A stretch of DNA of 64,000 bases from RYN-230 sp963837335 (GTDB taxonomy: Bacteria; Actinomycetota; Actinomycetes; Streptosporangiales; Streptosporangiaceae): positions 1 through 64,000 of the forward strand of contig CAWINS010000030.1 of assembly GCA_963837335.1 (NCBI GenBank), given 5' to 3'. The position numbers and the translations under genes are program-made. The notes under the pieces are model-generated. The model did not search any database. It worked only from the letters and a program-made list of their open reading frames with translations, and was not told the origin of the DNA. Within the stretch, counting starts at the first letter, position 1; every line of letters begins with the position of its first letter. Positions 38,324-48,149 of the stretch are shown here, one piece after another.

Positions 38324-39325
38324 ATGGTTCGCCGGTCAACCGTTGATCGCAGTCCGCATTTGGCTGAGCACGGACTGGACTACGAAGCGGGGACCGAGTA
38401 TTCCGGACGCGATCAGACCAAGCGCTCGCGCTCGGGGCGAACCTGGGGCGGAGCGGGCGGCCGCTGGCTCGTCTGGGCCTTCCGCGGGATCGCCTGGGCC
38501 GTCTTGCTGCTGATCGGTTACCGCGGCGTGGTCGCGATCTTGTCGAACGAGTCTGGCTCGGCGCAGCCGGCCCCGGTTGCCTCGGCCCCGGCGGCCAGCG
38601 GGTTCCCGGTGACCCTCGCGGATGCTTACGCCCTGCAGTTCGGGCAGGTGTACCTGAACTACAGTCCGCACGACGCCGGGCAGCGCGCGGCCCAGCTCGG
38701 CGCCTTCCTGCCCAGCGGATCAGACCCGCAACTCGGCTGGAATGGCCAGGGCACCTCGCTCCTGCAGTCCGAGCAGGTGGCCACCACTGACGTGCAAGAC
38801 GCTCATCACGCCGTGGTGACGCTCCTGGCCCGGGTGAACGGCCAGCTGATGCAGCTGGGGGTGCCGGTCTACGCGTCTTCGGACGGGCTCGTCGTGTCCA
38901 GCGCGCCCGCCTGGCTTCCCGCGCCCGGGCGGGCCACCCTGCCCTCGCCCGCGAACGCTGGTTCTGACTCCGCCACCCAGGCCGTGCTGACGAACCAGCT
39001 CCCGGCGTTCTTCCAGGCGTACGCGAGCGGGAATCAGGTGACCCTGGGCCGTTTCCTGGCCCCCGGCACGACGCTGACCGGGCTTAAGGGTGCGGTGGAT
39101 TATCGCTCCATAGCTGCCATCAGCGTCCCACCTGGCGGCACGACCCGCCATATCATTGCGACCGTCGTCTGGAGCGTTCCGGCCAGGAACTCCGCGGGTC
39201 AGATCACCAAGGGCGGGGCGGCTGCCCAGCTCCAGATGAGCTATGCGCTCACCGTCGTGAAGCAAAACGGGACCTGGTACGTCAGGGACATCAGTGCAGC
39301 AACCGAGTCACCGGGGCCGCCGTGA
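38324..39325 (+). CDS. Conjugal transfer-type protein, TcpC family
   Basis: 333 residues. A cytoplasmic tail of about 48 residues, one membrane helix (FRGIAWAVLLLIGYRGVVAI), then an outer double-NTF2-like region with LADAYALQFGQVYLNYSPHD, FFQAYASGNQVTLGRFLAPG, GLKGAVDYRSIAAISVPPGG and a C-terminal YALTVVKQNGTWYVRDI. This matches TcpC/conjugation proteins that form the VirB8-like periplasmic scaffold. ATG start with GGAGGT at 38315-38320. First gene of an eight-gene secretion cluster. Confidence 0.88.
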   Translation: MVRRSTVDRSPHLAEHGLDYEAGTEYSGRDQTKRSRSGRTWGGAGGRWLVWAFRGIAWAVLLLIGYRGVVAILSNESGSAQPAPVASAPAASGFPVTLADAYALQFGQVYLNYSPHDAGQRAAQLGAFLPSGSDPQLGWNGQGTSLLQSEQVATTDVQDAHHAVVTLLARVNGQLMQLGVPVYASSDGLVVSSAPAWLPAPGRATLPSPANAGSDSATQAVLTNQLPAFFQAYASGNQVTLGRFLAPGTTLTGLKGAVDYRSIAAISVPPGGTTRHIIATVVWSVPARNSAGQITKGGAAAQLQMSYALTVVKQNGTWYVRDISAATESPGPP

Positions 39326-39391
39326 CCACACTACGAAGGCCGCACGCCTCCGCCCGGCCAGGCGTGATCCCCCATAACCCGGAGTAGACCG

Positions 39392-39649
39392 ATGTCGTTC
39401 CAATCGCTGATCATCGCGGCCCCGTCGTCGCTCAGCACCTCGGGTCTCGTGAACTACTTGCAGGGGCTGTTCGGGCCGCTGTTCCTTGGGATCGTCGGGA
39501 TCGTCGCCCTGTTCTTCTTGTTCACTCGGGAAATCATCCGGTTTGTGCAGTTCCTTGTGCTCGCCGTCGCGATCGCGGTGATCTTCTACACCCCGAGCAT
39601 CGTGCAGACACTCGCTCAGGGCATCGCGAACGCGCTCGGCGTCCACTGA
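39392..39649 (+). CDS. Small two-helix membrane protein of the secretion cluster
   Basis: 85 residues with two hydrophobic helices, LFGPLFLGIVGIVALFFLFT and FVQFLVLAVAIAVIFYTPSI. Size and position between TcpC- and TcpE-like genes suggest a TcpD-like or VirB3/VirB2-like subunit, but no family signature is certain. ATG start at 39392, about 65 bases after the previous stop. Confidence 0.75.
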   Translation: MSFQSLIIAAPSSLSTSGLVNYLQGLFGPLFLGIVGIVALFFLFTREIIRFVQFLVLAVAIAVIFYTPSIVQTLAQGIANALGVH

Positions 39650-39679
39650 TCTCCGCCCAGGCCGGAAGGAGAGCACCCG

Positions 39680-41101
39680 GTGGACCTGCCCACCTACACC
39701 AGCATCTGGCGCATCGAAAAGCGGCTCTACAAGCTGTACGACTTCAGGCTGCCGATGCCGGTCCCGGTTGGCCAGATTGCCGTGTTCGCGGCGATCACGG
39801 TCCCGTACGTGATCCTCCTGACCATCCTCGGGCTTCCCTTCAACCACACGCTGTTCTGGCTGTATGTGCTGCCGCCAGCCGTGATCACGTGGCTGGCCAC
39901 GCGGCCCGTGCTGGAGAGCAAACGGCTCCCTGAACTGGTCATTTCGCAGATCCGCTACCTGGGAGAGCCAGGTACCTGGTGCCGGATGGCTCCGCTGGCG
40001 GAGAAAGACGACGTCGTGGTGGTCGGCAAGGTCTGGCGCCGGGACTCTGAAGTCCAGCGGTCGCCCGCCGAGGCCCCGGCCCTGGTTCCGGACGCCACCC
40101 CCGCTCCCGCCCGGCGTCCGGCCCGGGTCCGTCCGGCGGCAGCGCGCAAAGCCGCCACGGCCTCCGCCGCTCAGGCCACCTCGGCCGGCCAGCCGACCCG
40201 GGTGCCGCGCGCCGCTCCGGCACCGCGGCTGCGCCGGCCAGCAGAAAAGCAGGGCGGACCGCCGCAGTGGGCTGCTGGCGCTCGTGGCCCGATGGGGTTG
40301 ACACCCGCCGTGGCCAAGGAGGCCGCGCCGGCCGTGGCGGCCGAGACAGCACCGGCCGAGATCGGTCACGACGACTGGAAGGGCCCGGTGCGGCCGGCCG
40401 CCGGACTGGACAGCCAGGCTGCGCCGGTGGGCCTGGCCGGTGCGGCCTGGCCAGTGGGCAGGCCTGGTCCGGTGGGCAGGCCCGGGCCGGTGGGCCGCCA
40501 TGCCGCCAGGCCCACTTTTGCCGGCAGCGTGCCGGGCCTCGACCCGGGGGACGAGGAAAGCGGCACCAGGCACGTTCGTCCCGAGGGTGCGGCCCGGCCA
40601 TCCGGCGCAGCCTGGCCGGTCAAGGACCCGCACGCCCCGGCTAACGCTCCAGCGCCCGAGAACGGGGCGTCGGCCGGGCCGCCCTGGACTACTCCCGGGC
40701 CACCGGCCCCGGCGCCTCTCGCTTTCGGGGACGTGGGGGGCCCCGCGAGGTCAGCAGGACCGGCGGTGCCTGCGGTGCCGGGCGCGGCCACGGCGGATCC
40801 CGTACCGGTGGGGCCGGCCACGGCGGATCCCGTCGCCGGCTGCGGGCGATCCGGTCCCGGCAGGGACAGATCCGGTCCCGGCGGCAGCGGATCGGGTCCC
40901 GGGGATGGCGGATCCGGTCCCGGGGATGGCGGCGTCACTGGCCGGGCCAGATACGGCTACCCCGAGTGGGCCGGATACGGCTGCGCCGACTGGGCCAGAC
41001 GCGGCTGCGCCGACCGGGTCGGAGACAGCTGCGCCCGCGCCTCCCGCCGGGCCCGTGGTGAGCGGGCCAGCGGGTTGGGACCGGCAGGAGCCAGCGGCTG
41101 A
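39680..41101 (+). CDS. TcpE family conjugal transfer membrane protein with long low-complexity tail
   Basis: The first 115 residues are TcpE-like: YTSIWRIEKRLYKLYDFRLP, two membrane helices (GQIAVFAAITVPYVILLTIL and LFWLYVLPPAVITWLATRPV), LPELVISQIRYLGEP. The remaining 350 residues are Pro/Ala/Gly-rich with no domain. In the tail the most protein-like reading switches frame around 40800-40860 (the alternative frame gives repeats such as GPDTATP and continues to 41381), so the true C-terminus is uncertain. TcpE proteins sit in the inner-membrane part of Gram-positive type IV secretion machines. Confidence 0.8.
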   Translation: MDLPTYTSIWRIEKRLYKLYDFRLPMPVPVGQIAVFAAITVPYVILLTILGLPFNHTLFWLYVLPPAVITWLATRPVLESKRLPELVISQIRYLGEPGTWCRMAPLAEKDDVVVVGKVWRRDSEVQRSPAEAPALVPDATPAPARRPARVRPAAARKAATASAAQATSAGQPTRVPRAAPAPRLRRPAEKQGGPPQWAAGARGPMGLTPAVAKEAAPAVAAETAPAEIGHDDWKGPVRPAAGLDSQAAPVGLAGAAWPVGRPGPVGRPGPVGRHAARPTFAGSVPGLDPGDEESGTRHVRPEGAARPSGAAWPVKDPHAPANAPAPENGASAGPPWTTPGPPAPAPLAFGDVGGPARSAGPAVPAVPGAATADPVPVGPATADPVAGCGRSGPGRDRSGPGGSGSGPGDGGSGPGDGGVTGRARYGYPEWAGYGCADWARRGCADRVGDSCARASRRARGERASGLGPAGASG

Positions 41102-41751
41102 TGCGTCCGCAGGGCCGGTGGTCGAGGCCGCGCCGGGGCCCGGGACGGATGTTGGGATGGGGATGGCTGCAGCTGCTCCGCCGCCTGCTGCCCCGCCTGC
41201 GCTCCCGGTGCCGGCGCCACGCGTCCCTGGGCCGGCCGGATTCTTCATCGGCCTGGATCCGCCCGAGGTGACCGAGGAGGCCGGCCGGCCCAGGATGAGC
41301 CGGTCGTGGATGATGGCAGCCGGGCTGTGGATCGGCTCACCCAGGACCAGCCTTTCGCGGACCGAGGCCGGCCGCCCATGAGGTGGCCGAGGATGAGCGG
41401 GCTGAGCCGTCGGAGGCTCGCCCAAGACGACCCTTCGCGGACGAGCCTGAGCCGCCCGAGTGAGGTGGCCGAGGATGAGCGGGCTGAGCCCGAACTGGCT
41501 GAGCCCGCGGCAGCTGAACCTGAGGGCGAGCTGAACCTGAGGCGGCTGAACCTGAGGTAGCTGAGCCACTGGCGCAGGCGCCGGCTCGAGAGGCGCCCGC
41601 CGAGCCAGAGGAAGACTGGCCAGGCGAAGACGTCGCAGACGAAGAGGGAGCTGACGCATTCCGGCCCGACGAGGACCTGCCGGCCGAGGACGCACCACCC
41701 GAGGACGGCCCGCCCGAGGCGCCGGCCAGTCCCTGGGCCCCGCCCATCGTT
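41102..41751 (+). other. Low-complexity Glu/Ala/Pro region between TcpE-like and MinD-like genes
   Basis: About 650 bases that look coding in pieces but switch frame several times: GFFIGLDPPEVTEEAGRP in one frame, EVAEDERAEPELAEPAAAEP in another, and PEAAEPEVAEPLAQAPARE running in frame into the MinD-like gene. It contains an 82-bp tandem duplication, a length not divisible by three. It is probably the acidic N-terminal extension of the next protein and/or the TcpE tail, with one-base errors or real decay. Confidence 0.5.
41379..41490 (+). repeat. 82-bp tandem duplication
   Basis: The 30-base block 41379-41408, containing GAGGTGGCCGAGGATGAGCG, recurs exactly at 41461-41490. CCCTTCGCGGAC-like sequence before each copy extends the duplication upstream to about 41350. 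The period of 82 is not a multiple of three. Confidence 0.8.
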
Positions 41752-42777
41752 GTGGTCCGGGGCGGCTCCAGCGCCCGGCCGACCATGGTGGAGCGGGCGC
41801 TGAGCGGCCCGGGGCAGCACCGGGCCGGCAGCAACTGGCGGGAGCATGTGCGGGTCGTCCCGGGCGGTCACGGGCCCGGCCGTCCGGACATGGAACGGCG
41901 TGACCGCGAGCGGGTATTGCTGCCGATCCATGGCCCCCGGCTGATCGTGGTGCTGGGCTGCACCGTCGGCGCCGGCCAGTCGGTAACCACGCTGATGCTC
42001 GCCGACGTGCTGGCCACCCTCCGCGGGGAGCTGGTTGCGGCGCTCGACCTCAACCCAGGACAGACCTCCCTGGCGGGCCTGGCCCGCACCTCTCCGGCGG
42101 CCACCGCGCGCGGCCTGCTGGGTGGATCCGCGCCCATCGTGCCGGGCCAGCGGGGCCGGGGGCGCCTGGACCTCATCGCGCACGACTCCGCTCCCGACGG
42201 CGGGCCAGCGCTCGCCGATGAGGAGTACGCGCGGGTACTCGAGGTCCTGACGTCCCGCTACCCGCTCACCCTGGCGGACCCCGGCGCCTCGGCGGTGGCC
42301 CGCGTCCTGTCCACGGCCGCCCAGCTCGTGCTGGTCGCACCGGCCAGCGCCGACGCGTCCCGGGCGGTCGCGATGACGATGGAGTGGCTGGACGGGCACG
42401 GCTACGGGGAACTGTGCACCGAGGCGATCACGGTCATCAACGGGGTGAGCAAGCGCAGCATGACCCATGTCGAGCAGGCTGAACTCGTCGTCCGCGGCCG
42501 TTGCCGGGCCATCGTGCGAGTGCCCTGGGATGACCACCTGGGTGCGCCGCCTTCCGAGCAGGGGATCAGCGACGCGGCCGCCGACGCGGAATCGCGCTTC
42601 ACGCAGCTCCGGCCGCAGGTCCAGCTGGCCTACACGGCGCTCGCCGGAGTGCTGGTCTCATCGCTGGCGATCGAGGGCAGCACGACTGCCCCGCCCGGCG
42701 CCTCCGGGCCGCCCGACGGCGCGCCGCATCGATGGGCCGCCGGTGAGCGCGACGGGCGGCGGCGCGGGGGCCGGTGA
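41752..42777 (+). CDS. MinD/ParA-like ATPase-fold protein of the secretion cluster
   Basis: 341 residues from a GTG at 41752 (frame open back to 41524 with no start codon). A MinD/ParA-like core: IVVLGCTVGAGQSVTTLMLA, VAALDLNPGQTSL, LTLADPGASAVARVLS, VLVAPASADASRAVA, INGVSK. In the P-loop GCTVGAGQSVTT the usual lysine of KGGxGKT is Gln and the signature Lys is absent, so ATP binding is doubtful or differs. Overlaps the VirB4-like gene by four bases, so they act together. Confidence 0.75.
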   Translation: MVRGGSSARPTMVERALSGPGQHRAGSNWREHVRVVPGGHGPGRPDMERRDRERVLLPIHGPRLIVVLGCTVGAGQSVTTLMLADVLATLRGELVAALDLNPGQTSLAGLARTSPAATARGLLGGSAPIVPGQRGRGRLDLIAHDSAPDGGPALADEEYARVLEVLTSRYPLTLADPGASAVARVLSTAAQLVLVAPASADASRAVAMTMEWLDGHGYGELCTEAITVINGVSKRSMTHVEQAELVVRGRCRAIVRVPWDDHLGAPPSEQGISDAAADAESRFTQLRPQVQLAYTALAGVLVSSLAIEGSTTAPPGASGPPDGAPHRWAAGERDGRRRGGR

Positions 42778-45278
42778 GCGCCCGGACGGGAGGACGGTCA
42801 CGGCTGTCCCTGCGTTACTTCGATGACCACATCCTGCTCACCGAGACGCACGCCTGGGCTTACTACCGGCTGCCGACCCAGCCATATGAGTTCACCACGC
42901 CCCTGGACCGGGAGGCCCTGGCCACCAACATCACCGTCGCGCTGGCCGCGATCAGGATGCCGGACGCCGAAGTCCACCTGCGCATCGTGCACCGTTCCTA
43001 CCCGGCCGCGGAGTGGGCCGCTCAGCTGGACGCCACCTCGGACGGCGGGCCGGGCTGGCGGAACTACCTGGATGAGATGTACCGGCACGTCTGGGCGAAG
43101 GATTTCTGGGCCAAAGAGGTCTACCTGGGCGTCCGGCTAGGGCAGCGCGGCATGCGGGCACAGCTGGGTGGCGGGGTGTTCGCCCAGTTCCTCAGCACCT
43201 ACCGGGCCGGCGAGCAGGCGATGGGCCTGGATGATGAGGCGATCGGTGGCGCTGAGATCAGCCGCTGGACGGACCACGCCGAGCGGCTGGGCCGGGCCCT
43301 GGGGGCCAGTGCGCTCGCCGCGCGGCACGCTACGAGCGACGAGATCGCCTGGCTGGTCCGGCACACGTTGATGGGCAGCGCAGGTGACCCGCGCCCGTCC
43401 GCGGTCCGGCGCCGCCGGTGGGGGGCCGGTGAGATCGAGTCCCTCTACGAGGGTCAGGTGCACAACGGCCGTACCCTGCTGCACCTGGAGAATCCGGAGG
43501 GGGAGTCGTTCGAGGCTTTCCTGTCCTTCTGCCGGTTCCCCGACGTGATGTCGTTCCCGGACGGGGAGCCCTGGCTGCACTTCGCGGACTCGCTGCCGTT
43601 CCCGGTGGAGGTCAGTTCCCGGATGCGGCTGATCCCGCCGGCCAAGGCCAGCAAGGACGTCGGCCGGCGGCTCGCGCACGCCCGGGATATGGACGCGCAC
43701 ATCCGGGAGGCCGGGGTGGACGCCCCGATCGCCCTGGCCGAGCAGATCGCCTCGGCCCGGATGCTCGAGCACGGCATCACTAAGGAACGGCTGCCCTTCG
43801 TCTACGGCTGGCACCGGCTCGTGGTGTCCGCGCCGACGAGGGAGCTGTGCCAGCGCCGGGTGGAGGCCGTCGTGGAGCACTACCGGGATATGGGCATCGA
43901 CGTGGTCAACTCCACCGGCGACCAGTTTTCCCTGCTCCGCGAGTCGCTGCCCGGGGACCGGGTCCGGCTCAGCTCCTATGTGCAGCGCCAGCCGCTCTAC
44001 ACGATCGCGGGCGGGGTGCCGACCGCCACTGTGGACCTGGGTGACCGGCCTGGTAGCGGGCAGGGCTGGGTCGGCCCGTACATCGGCGAGACACTCGGCC
44101 GGGCCCGCTCGGTAGTCCATTTCGATCCGCTCCTGGCCGCGGCGCTGAACCGGCCCACCGCCATCGCCGTCACTGGCGAGCCCGGCGGGGGCAAGACCAC
44201 GCTGGCGTTGCTGCTCATCCTGCAGTTGGCGCTGCGCGGGGTGACGGTCGCGGTGATCGACCCCAAGGGCGATGCGGAACCGCTGGTCCAACTGCTCGCC
44301 GAGCGGGGCCGGAAAGCACGGGTGCTGCCGCTGGGTGCCGCCGCGCCGGGCCTGCTCGACCCGTTCTCGTTCGGCGACGATCTGGCCGAGAAGCGGACGA
44401 TGGCCACGGAGACGCTCCGCCTGCTGCTGCCGCGGATGAGCGAGGAGCGCGAAAGCGCAATGATCCAGGCGGTGGCCAGCGTGGCCAGCCGCGAGCGGCC
44501 GAGCCTGGGGAAGGTCATCCGGCATCTGGAGGAGTCCGCCGATCCGCCGTCGAAGAACCTCGGCGCGGTGCTCCGATCCATGTCGGAGATGCGCCTGGCC
44601 CGGCTCTGCTTCGCGCCCTCGGGCGGGCAGCAGATCGACACGGCCGGCTGGACAACCGTGTTCACTCTGGCCGGCCTGACCCTGCCCGACAGCGCGGCCG
44701 GCCGGGAGGACTATTCCTACGAGCAGCGGCTGTCCGTTGCCCTGCTCTACCTGGTGTCCCAGTTCGCCCGCAGACTCCTCAACGGAATCGATCGCCGGCT
44801 CCCCAAGGCGATCTTCCTCGATGAGGCGTGGGCGATCACGGCGACGCCGCAGGGGGCCAAGCTGGTCCCCGAGGTGTCGCGCATGGGGCGCTCCCGGAAC
44901 ACGGCCCTGATCCTGGTGTCACAGAACGCTGGGGACCTGCTGAACGAGCAGGTCACGAACTGTATATCCGGGGTCTTCGCGTTCCGCTCCTCGGAGCGGG
45001 TCGAAGTGGCGAACGTGATGGCGCTCCTCGGGGTGGAGGCGTCAGAAGAACACAAGGCCGTGCTGCGGGGGCTCGGCAACGGGGAATGCATTTTCCGCGA
45101 TCTCGACGGCCGGGTCGGCCGGATCGGCATCGACCTGATCTCCGATCAAGTACGGCAGTGGCTGGACACCAACCCCACGCGGGCCCGCCCGGCCGAGGAT
45201 CCCGTATCACCGGATGGCGCCCCGGCCCAGGGCGCTGGGCTGCTCGGTGCGGCGCCACCGGGCGAGCCCGCCGGGTGA
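42774..45278 (+). CDS. VirB4-like secretion ATPase
   Basis: 834 residues. N-terminal half (about 1-440) is the TcpF/TraC-type scaffold (MPDAEVHLRIVHRSYPAAEW, PFVYGWHRLVV). The C-terminal ATPase has Walker A ITGEPGGGKTTLALLL-like (GEPGGGKTT, near residue 468), VIDPKGDAEPL, Walker B AIFLDEAW (near 678), motif ALILVSQNAGDLL and arginine-finger segment VFAFRSSERVE. VirB4 ATPases energise type IV secretion; this is the best-conserved gene of the cluster. GTG start overlapping the upstream gene by four bases. Confidence 0.92.
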   Translation: MSARTGGRSRLSLRYFDDHILLTETHAWAYYRLPTQPYEFTTPLDREALATNITVALAAIRMPDAEVHLRIVHRSYPAAEWAAQLDATSDGGPGWRNYLDEMYRHVWAKDFWAKEVYLGVRLGQRGMRAQLGGGVFAQFLSTYRAGEQAMGLDDEAIGGAEISRWTDHAERLGRALGASALAARHATSDEIAWLVRHTLMGSAGDPRPSAVRRRRWGAGEIESLYEGQVHNGRTLLHLENPEGESFEAFLSFCRFPDVMSFPDGEPWLHFADSLPFPVEVSSRMRLIPPAKASKDVGRRLAHARDMDAHIREAGVDAPIALAEQIASARMLEHGITKERLPFVYGWHRLVVSAPTRELCQRRVEAVVEHYRDMGIDVVNSTGDQFSLLRESLPGDRVRLSSYVQRQPLYTIAGGVPTATVDLGDRPGSGQGWVGPYIGETLGRARSVVHFDPLLAAALNRPTAIAVTGEPGGGKTTLALLLILQLALRGVTVAVIDPKGDAEPLVQLLAERGRKARVLPLGAAAPGLLDPFSFGDDLAEKRTMATETLRLLLPRMSEERESAMIQAVASVASRERPSLGKVIRHLEESADPPSKNLGAVLRSMSEMRLARLCFAPSGGQQIDTAGWTTVFTLAGLTLPDSAAGREDYSYEQRLSVALLYLVSQFARRLLNGIDRRLPKAIFLDEAWAITATPQGAKLVPEVSRMGRSRNTALILVSQNAGDLLNEQVTNCISGVFAFRSSERVEVANVMALLGVEASEEHKAVLRGLGNGECIFRDLDGRVGRIGIDLISDQVRQWLDTNPTRARPAEDPVSPDGAPAQGAGLLGAAPPGEPAG

Positions 45279-45334
45279 CCGGCGGTCACTTCATGCCCCG
45301 CCCAGCCTCTCCCCCCAGGCTTCAGGAGCCAACG

Positions 45335-48140
45335 ATGGCCACAGTCCGTAGCCGGGCCCAGGTTGCCCGCAGAGCCCTCGCCTTGCCCGGCGTGCTCATC
45401 GCCGTGGTCGTCGCGGGCCTGCTCGGCTCGCCCGCGATCGCGCAGGCCGCGGTCGGCGCGGCCGGGACGCCTGCCGCGTCGGCCCAGCACTCGGCGTCGG
45501 CCCAGCACGGCGGTGAGCACGGGCGGGGAGGGGGGAGCGCACAGCCGGCCACTCAGGCGGCCGCCAGCACCACACGCGATAAGACCGCCCCGTCGGGTAT
45601 CTGCTCAGCCCCAGGGATCGGCGACATCGGCGGACTGCTTGGTTTCTGCAACGCGGGGTCCAGCGGTTTAATAGGCGACCTCAACAACATCTGCCAGCCG
45701 TCCGTCCCCGCGCCCGAGCCCGCGGCGGGCGGGATCGATTCGCTGATCCGTCCGCCCGTGACCGGCGGAAAACAGCCTGCCACCCTCTACGACAGCTACG
45801 GTATGGCGGGGCAGTCGTGGGCGGCCTACGACATGCAGTGCTCGGATATGACCTCGCTGATCGGGAACAGCGTCGCGGGCATGGTGTTCGACGCCTCGAA
45901 GGCGCTGGACCGGGTGACCATCACCGTGTACCAGTCCGCGGCCGGCGAGGGCATCCTGTCCTGGCTGACCAGCTCGGTGGACCGGCTGATCACCAGCCTG
46001 GGCAACGCGATCTACTTCCCGTTCCTGGCTCCGGTGGTCATCATCGGCGCGATCTGGCTGGCTTGGCAGGGACTGATCCGCAAGCGCGCCACCAGGACCA
46101 TCGAGGGCACCATCTGGATGGTCATCGCGTGCGCGGCGGCCATCTGGCTCATCGGCCGGCCCGCCGACTTCACCGGCCTGGGCAAGACCGTGTCCAACGG
46201 GATCACCCAGACGCTTAATGTCGCGTTCTCCGGGCTCCCGGCCCCGGTCGCGAGTAACTGCGTCCCGGTGCAGGGTCATGACCCGCAGGTGAAGACGGCC
46301 AGTTATAACTTCACCGGCGGCACGGGCATCGTGGACCAGAACGCCAACGAGCTGTGGACGGTCCTGGTCTGCAAGCCGTGGCTGGACGGCGAGTTCGGCA
46401 CTACCACGTACACCACCGCCAAGGGCGCCAAGCCGACGGTGGTTAACCAGTACGGCCGCCAGTTGCTGTGGGCCCAGGCCATCGCCACTAACGAAAACCC
46501 CACCGCGTCCCTGATTCAGGCCAAGCAAAACGCCTATGCGGGCATCGCGCAATCGATCAAGCAGAACGATCCCGACGTTTACTCCCTATTCCAGGGAAAT
46601 CAGTATCCGACCCGGCTGGAGATCGCGTTCGCAGCACTGTTCGCCGCCTTGGTGGCCGGCGTGCTGGTGCTGCTGATCGCCATCACCCTGATCATCCTGA
46701 AACTCGGCTTCCTGCTGCTGCTCGTGGCGGGGCCGTTCTTCCTCATCGTCGGGACGCATCCCGGGTTCGGCCGAGTGGTCGCGTTGCGCTGGGTCGAAAT
46801 GCTCGTCGGGGTCCTGCTCAAACAGGCGGCCGTGGCCCTGGTGCTCAGTATCCTGCTGTACGCCTACTCCCTGATCATGGGCACGAGTGACGCGGTGCTG
46901 CCCTGGGCGCTGAAAATCCTGATGATCGCCCTGGTCACCGTGGCGGTATTCATCTACCGCAAGCCGTTCGTGCACCTGTTCTCCGCCGTCGGCTACGGAA
47001 TGGTCGGCTCGCGCGACCGGGCCGATGCTGGGCTGGCCCAGGCCGGCAGCCTCGCGCGGCGGAACACGCTGGACGCCGCCACCGTGGGAGTCCCCGGCTT
47101 CGCCGCGTACCGCGCGGCCCGGTGGGCCAGGCGGAACCCGGCGCAGGCGGCCAGCCTGGCGGCCCAGGTCGCCGTGGCCGGCGGGGCCGGCGCCGCGGCG
47201 GCAGGGGCCTCCGCGGCTTCCGCAGCCACGGTAGGCAGCGAGAACGGCGGGCCCGAACAGGCCGGCGCGCCGGGCGACGCTGCCACCGACGAGACCCAGG
47301 GCGGATCGGGCCGCGGCGGGCTGACCTCCCGCGGCCGGGGCCGGGCCGCCGCCGCGGCCGCGGCCGACGGAAGCCCGCGCGCGGCACCACCACTGGACCT
47401 GCCCGACCGGGACGGCTCCGGCCAGCAGCGGTCGCCATCGGGCTGGGCCCGCTCCGGAGCAACCGACGCCGCCGCAGGCCGGGCTCCGGCTGATGCGGGG
47501 CCGGCCGCCGGGGCGCCCGGTGCCCGCGGGTCAGGAAGCAGTGCTTCCGGCATCCCGCGCTCCGGGGACCCAGGCGCCCTCGGGTGCGCCGCCGGCGGCG
47601 TCCGCCCCGGCTCGCCCGGGAGCGGCCCGGCAGCGCTGGCCGGGGGTCGCACCGCGCCCGCCCGCGGCGGCCCCCCCGGCTTCCGGGGGCAGCGCCGGGC
47701 CGGCCACGGGCGCGGCACCGCCCACGTTCGGAGCCGCTCCACCGCGGAGTGGTGCCCCCTCCCGCGGCGGTGCGCCCCCCAGCGCAGCCCCGCCCGGGGC
47801 ACACCCTCCGGGGGTGGCGACCAGGGGAGCAGCGCGCCACGCAGCAACAGCAACGGTGGCTCCGGCTTCTGGGGCAGCCCGTCGCGCGGCACGGACTCAA
47901 CCAGCGGGAGCCCGTCCCGTGGGCCGTCCCGGAATGCGGCGCCACCGCTGCGGTCCAGGGGTGGCGGCTCGGGTGGCGGCTCGGCCAGCCGGCCGGCCGG
48001 CGGCCGGCCAGTCTGCTCCGCCGCCAGCCGCGCCCAGTCAGTTCGGCGGCGGGCAAGCCGGAGGCAGCCAATCCGGCCCGGGCGCGGAGTCCGGGCCACC
48101 CGGTCCCTTCTGGCTGCGCCCGGTGCGCCGGAAGAAGTAG
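45335..48140 (+). CDS. VirB6/TcpH-like polytopic membrane protein with disordered tail
   Basis: Start ATG 45335, with CAGGAG at 45323-45328. Signal peptide (ALPGVLIAVVVAGLLGSPAIA), an outer region with Cys (GICSAPGIG, GFCNAG), and about six membrane helices (FLAPVVIIGAIWLAWQGLI, IEIAFAALFAALVAG-like, LGFLLLLVAGPFFLIVG, LVLSILLYAYSLIMG). It then has an Ala/Gly/Ser/Arg-rich tail of about 300 residues. The tail keeps switching frame between about 47480 and 48000; only the last frame ends naturally (PFWLRPVRRKK, stop 48138-48140) ten bases before the next start. The first frame runs open to 48535. It would form the membrane channel of the secretion complex. Confidence 0.8.
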
Positions 48141-48149
48141 CGGAGCGTC

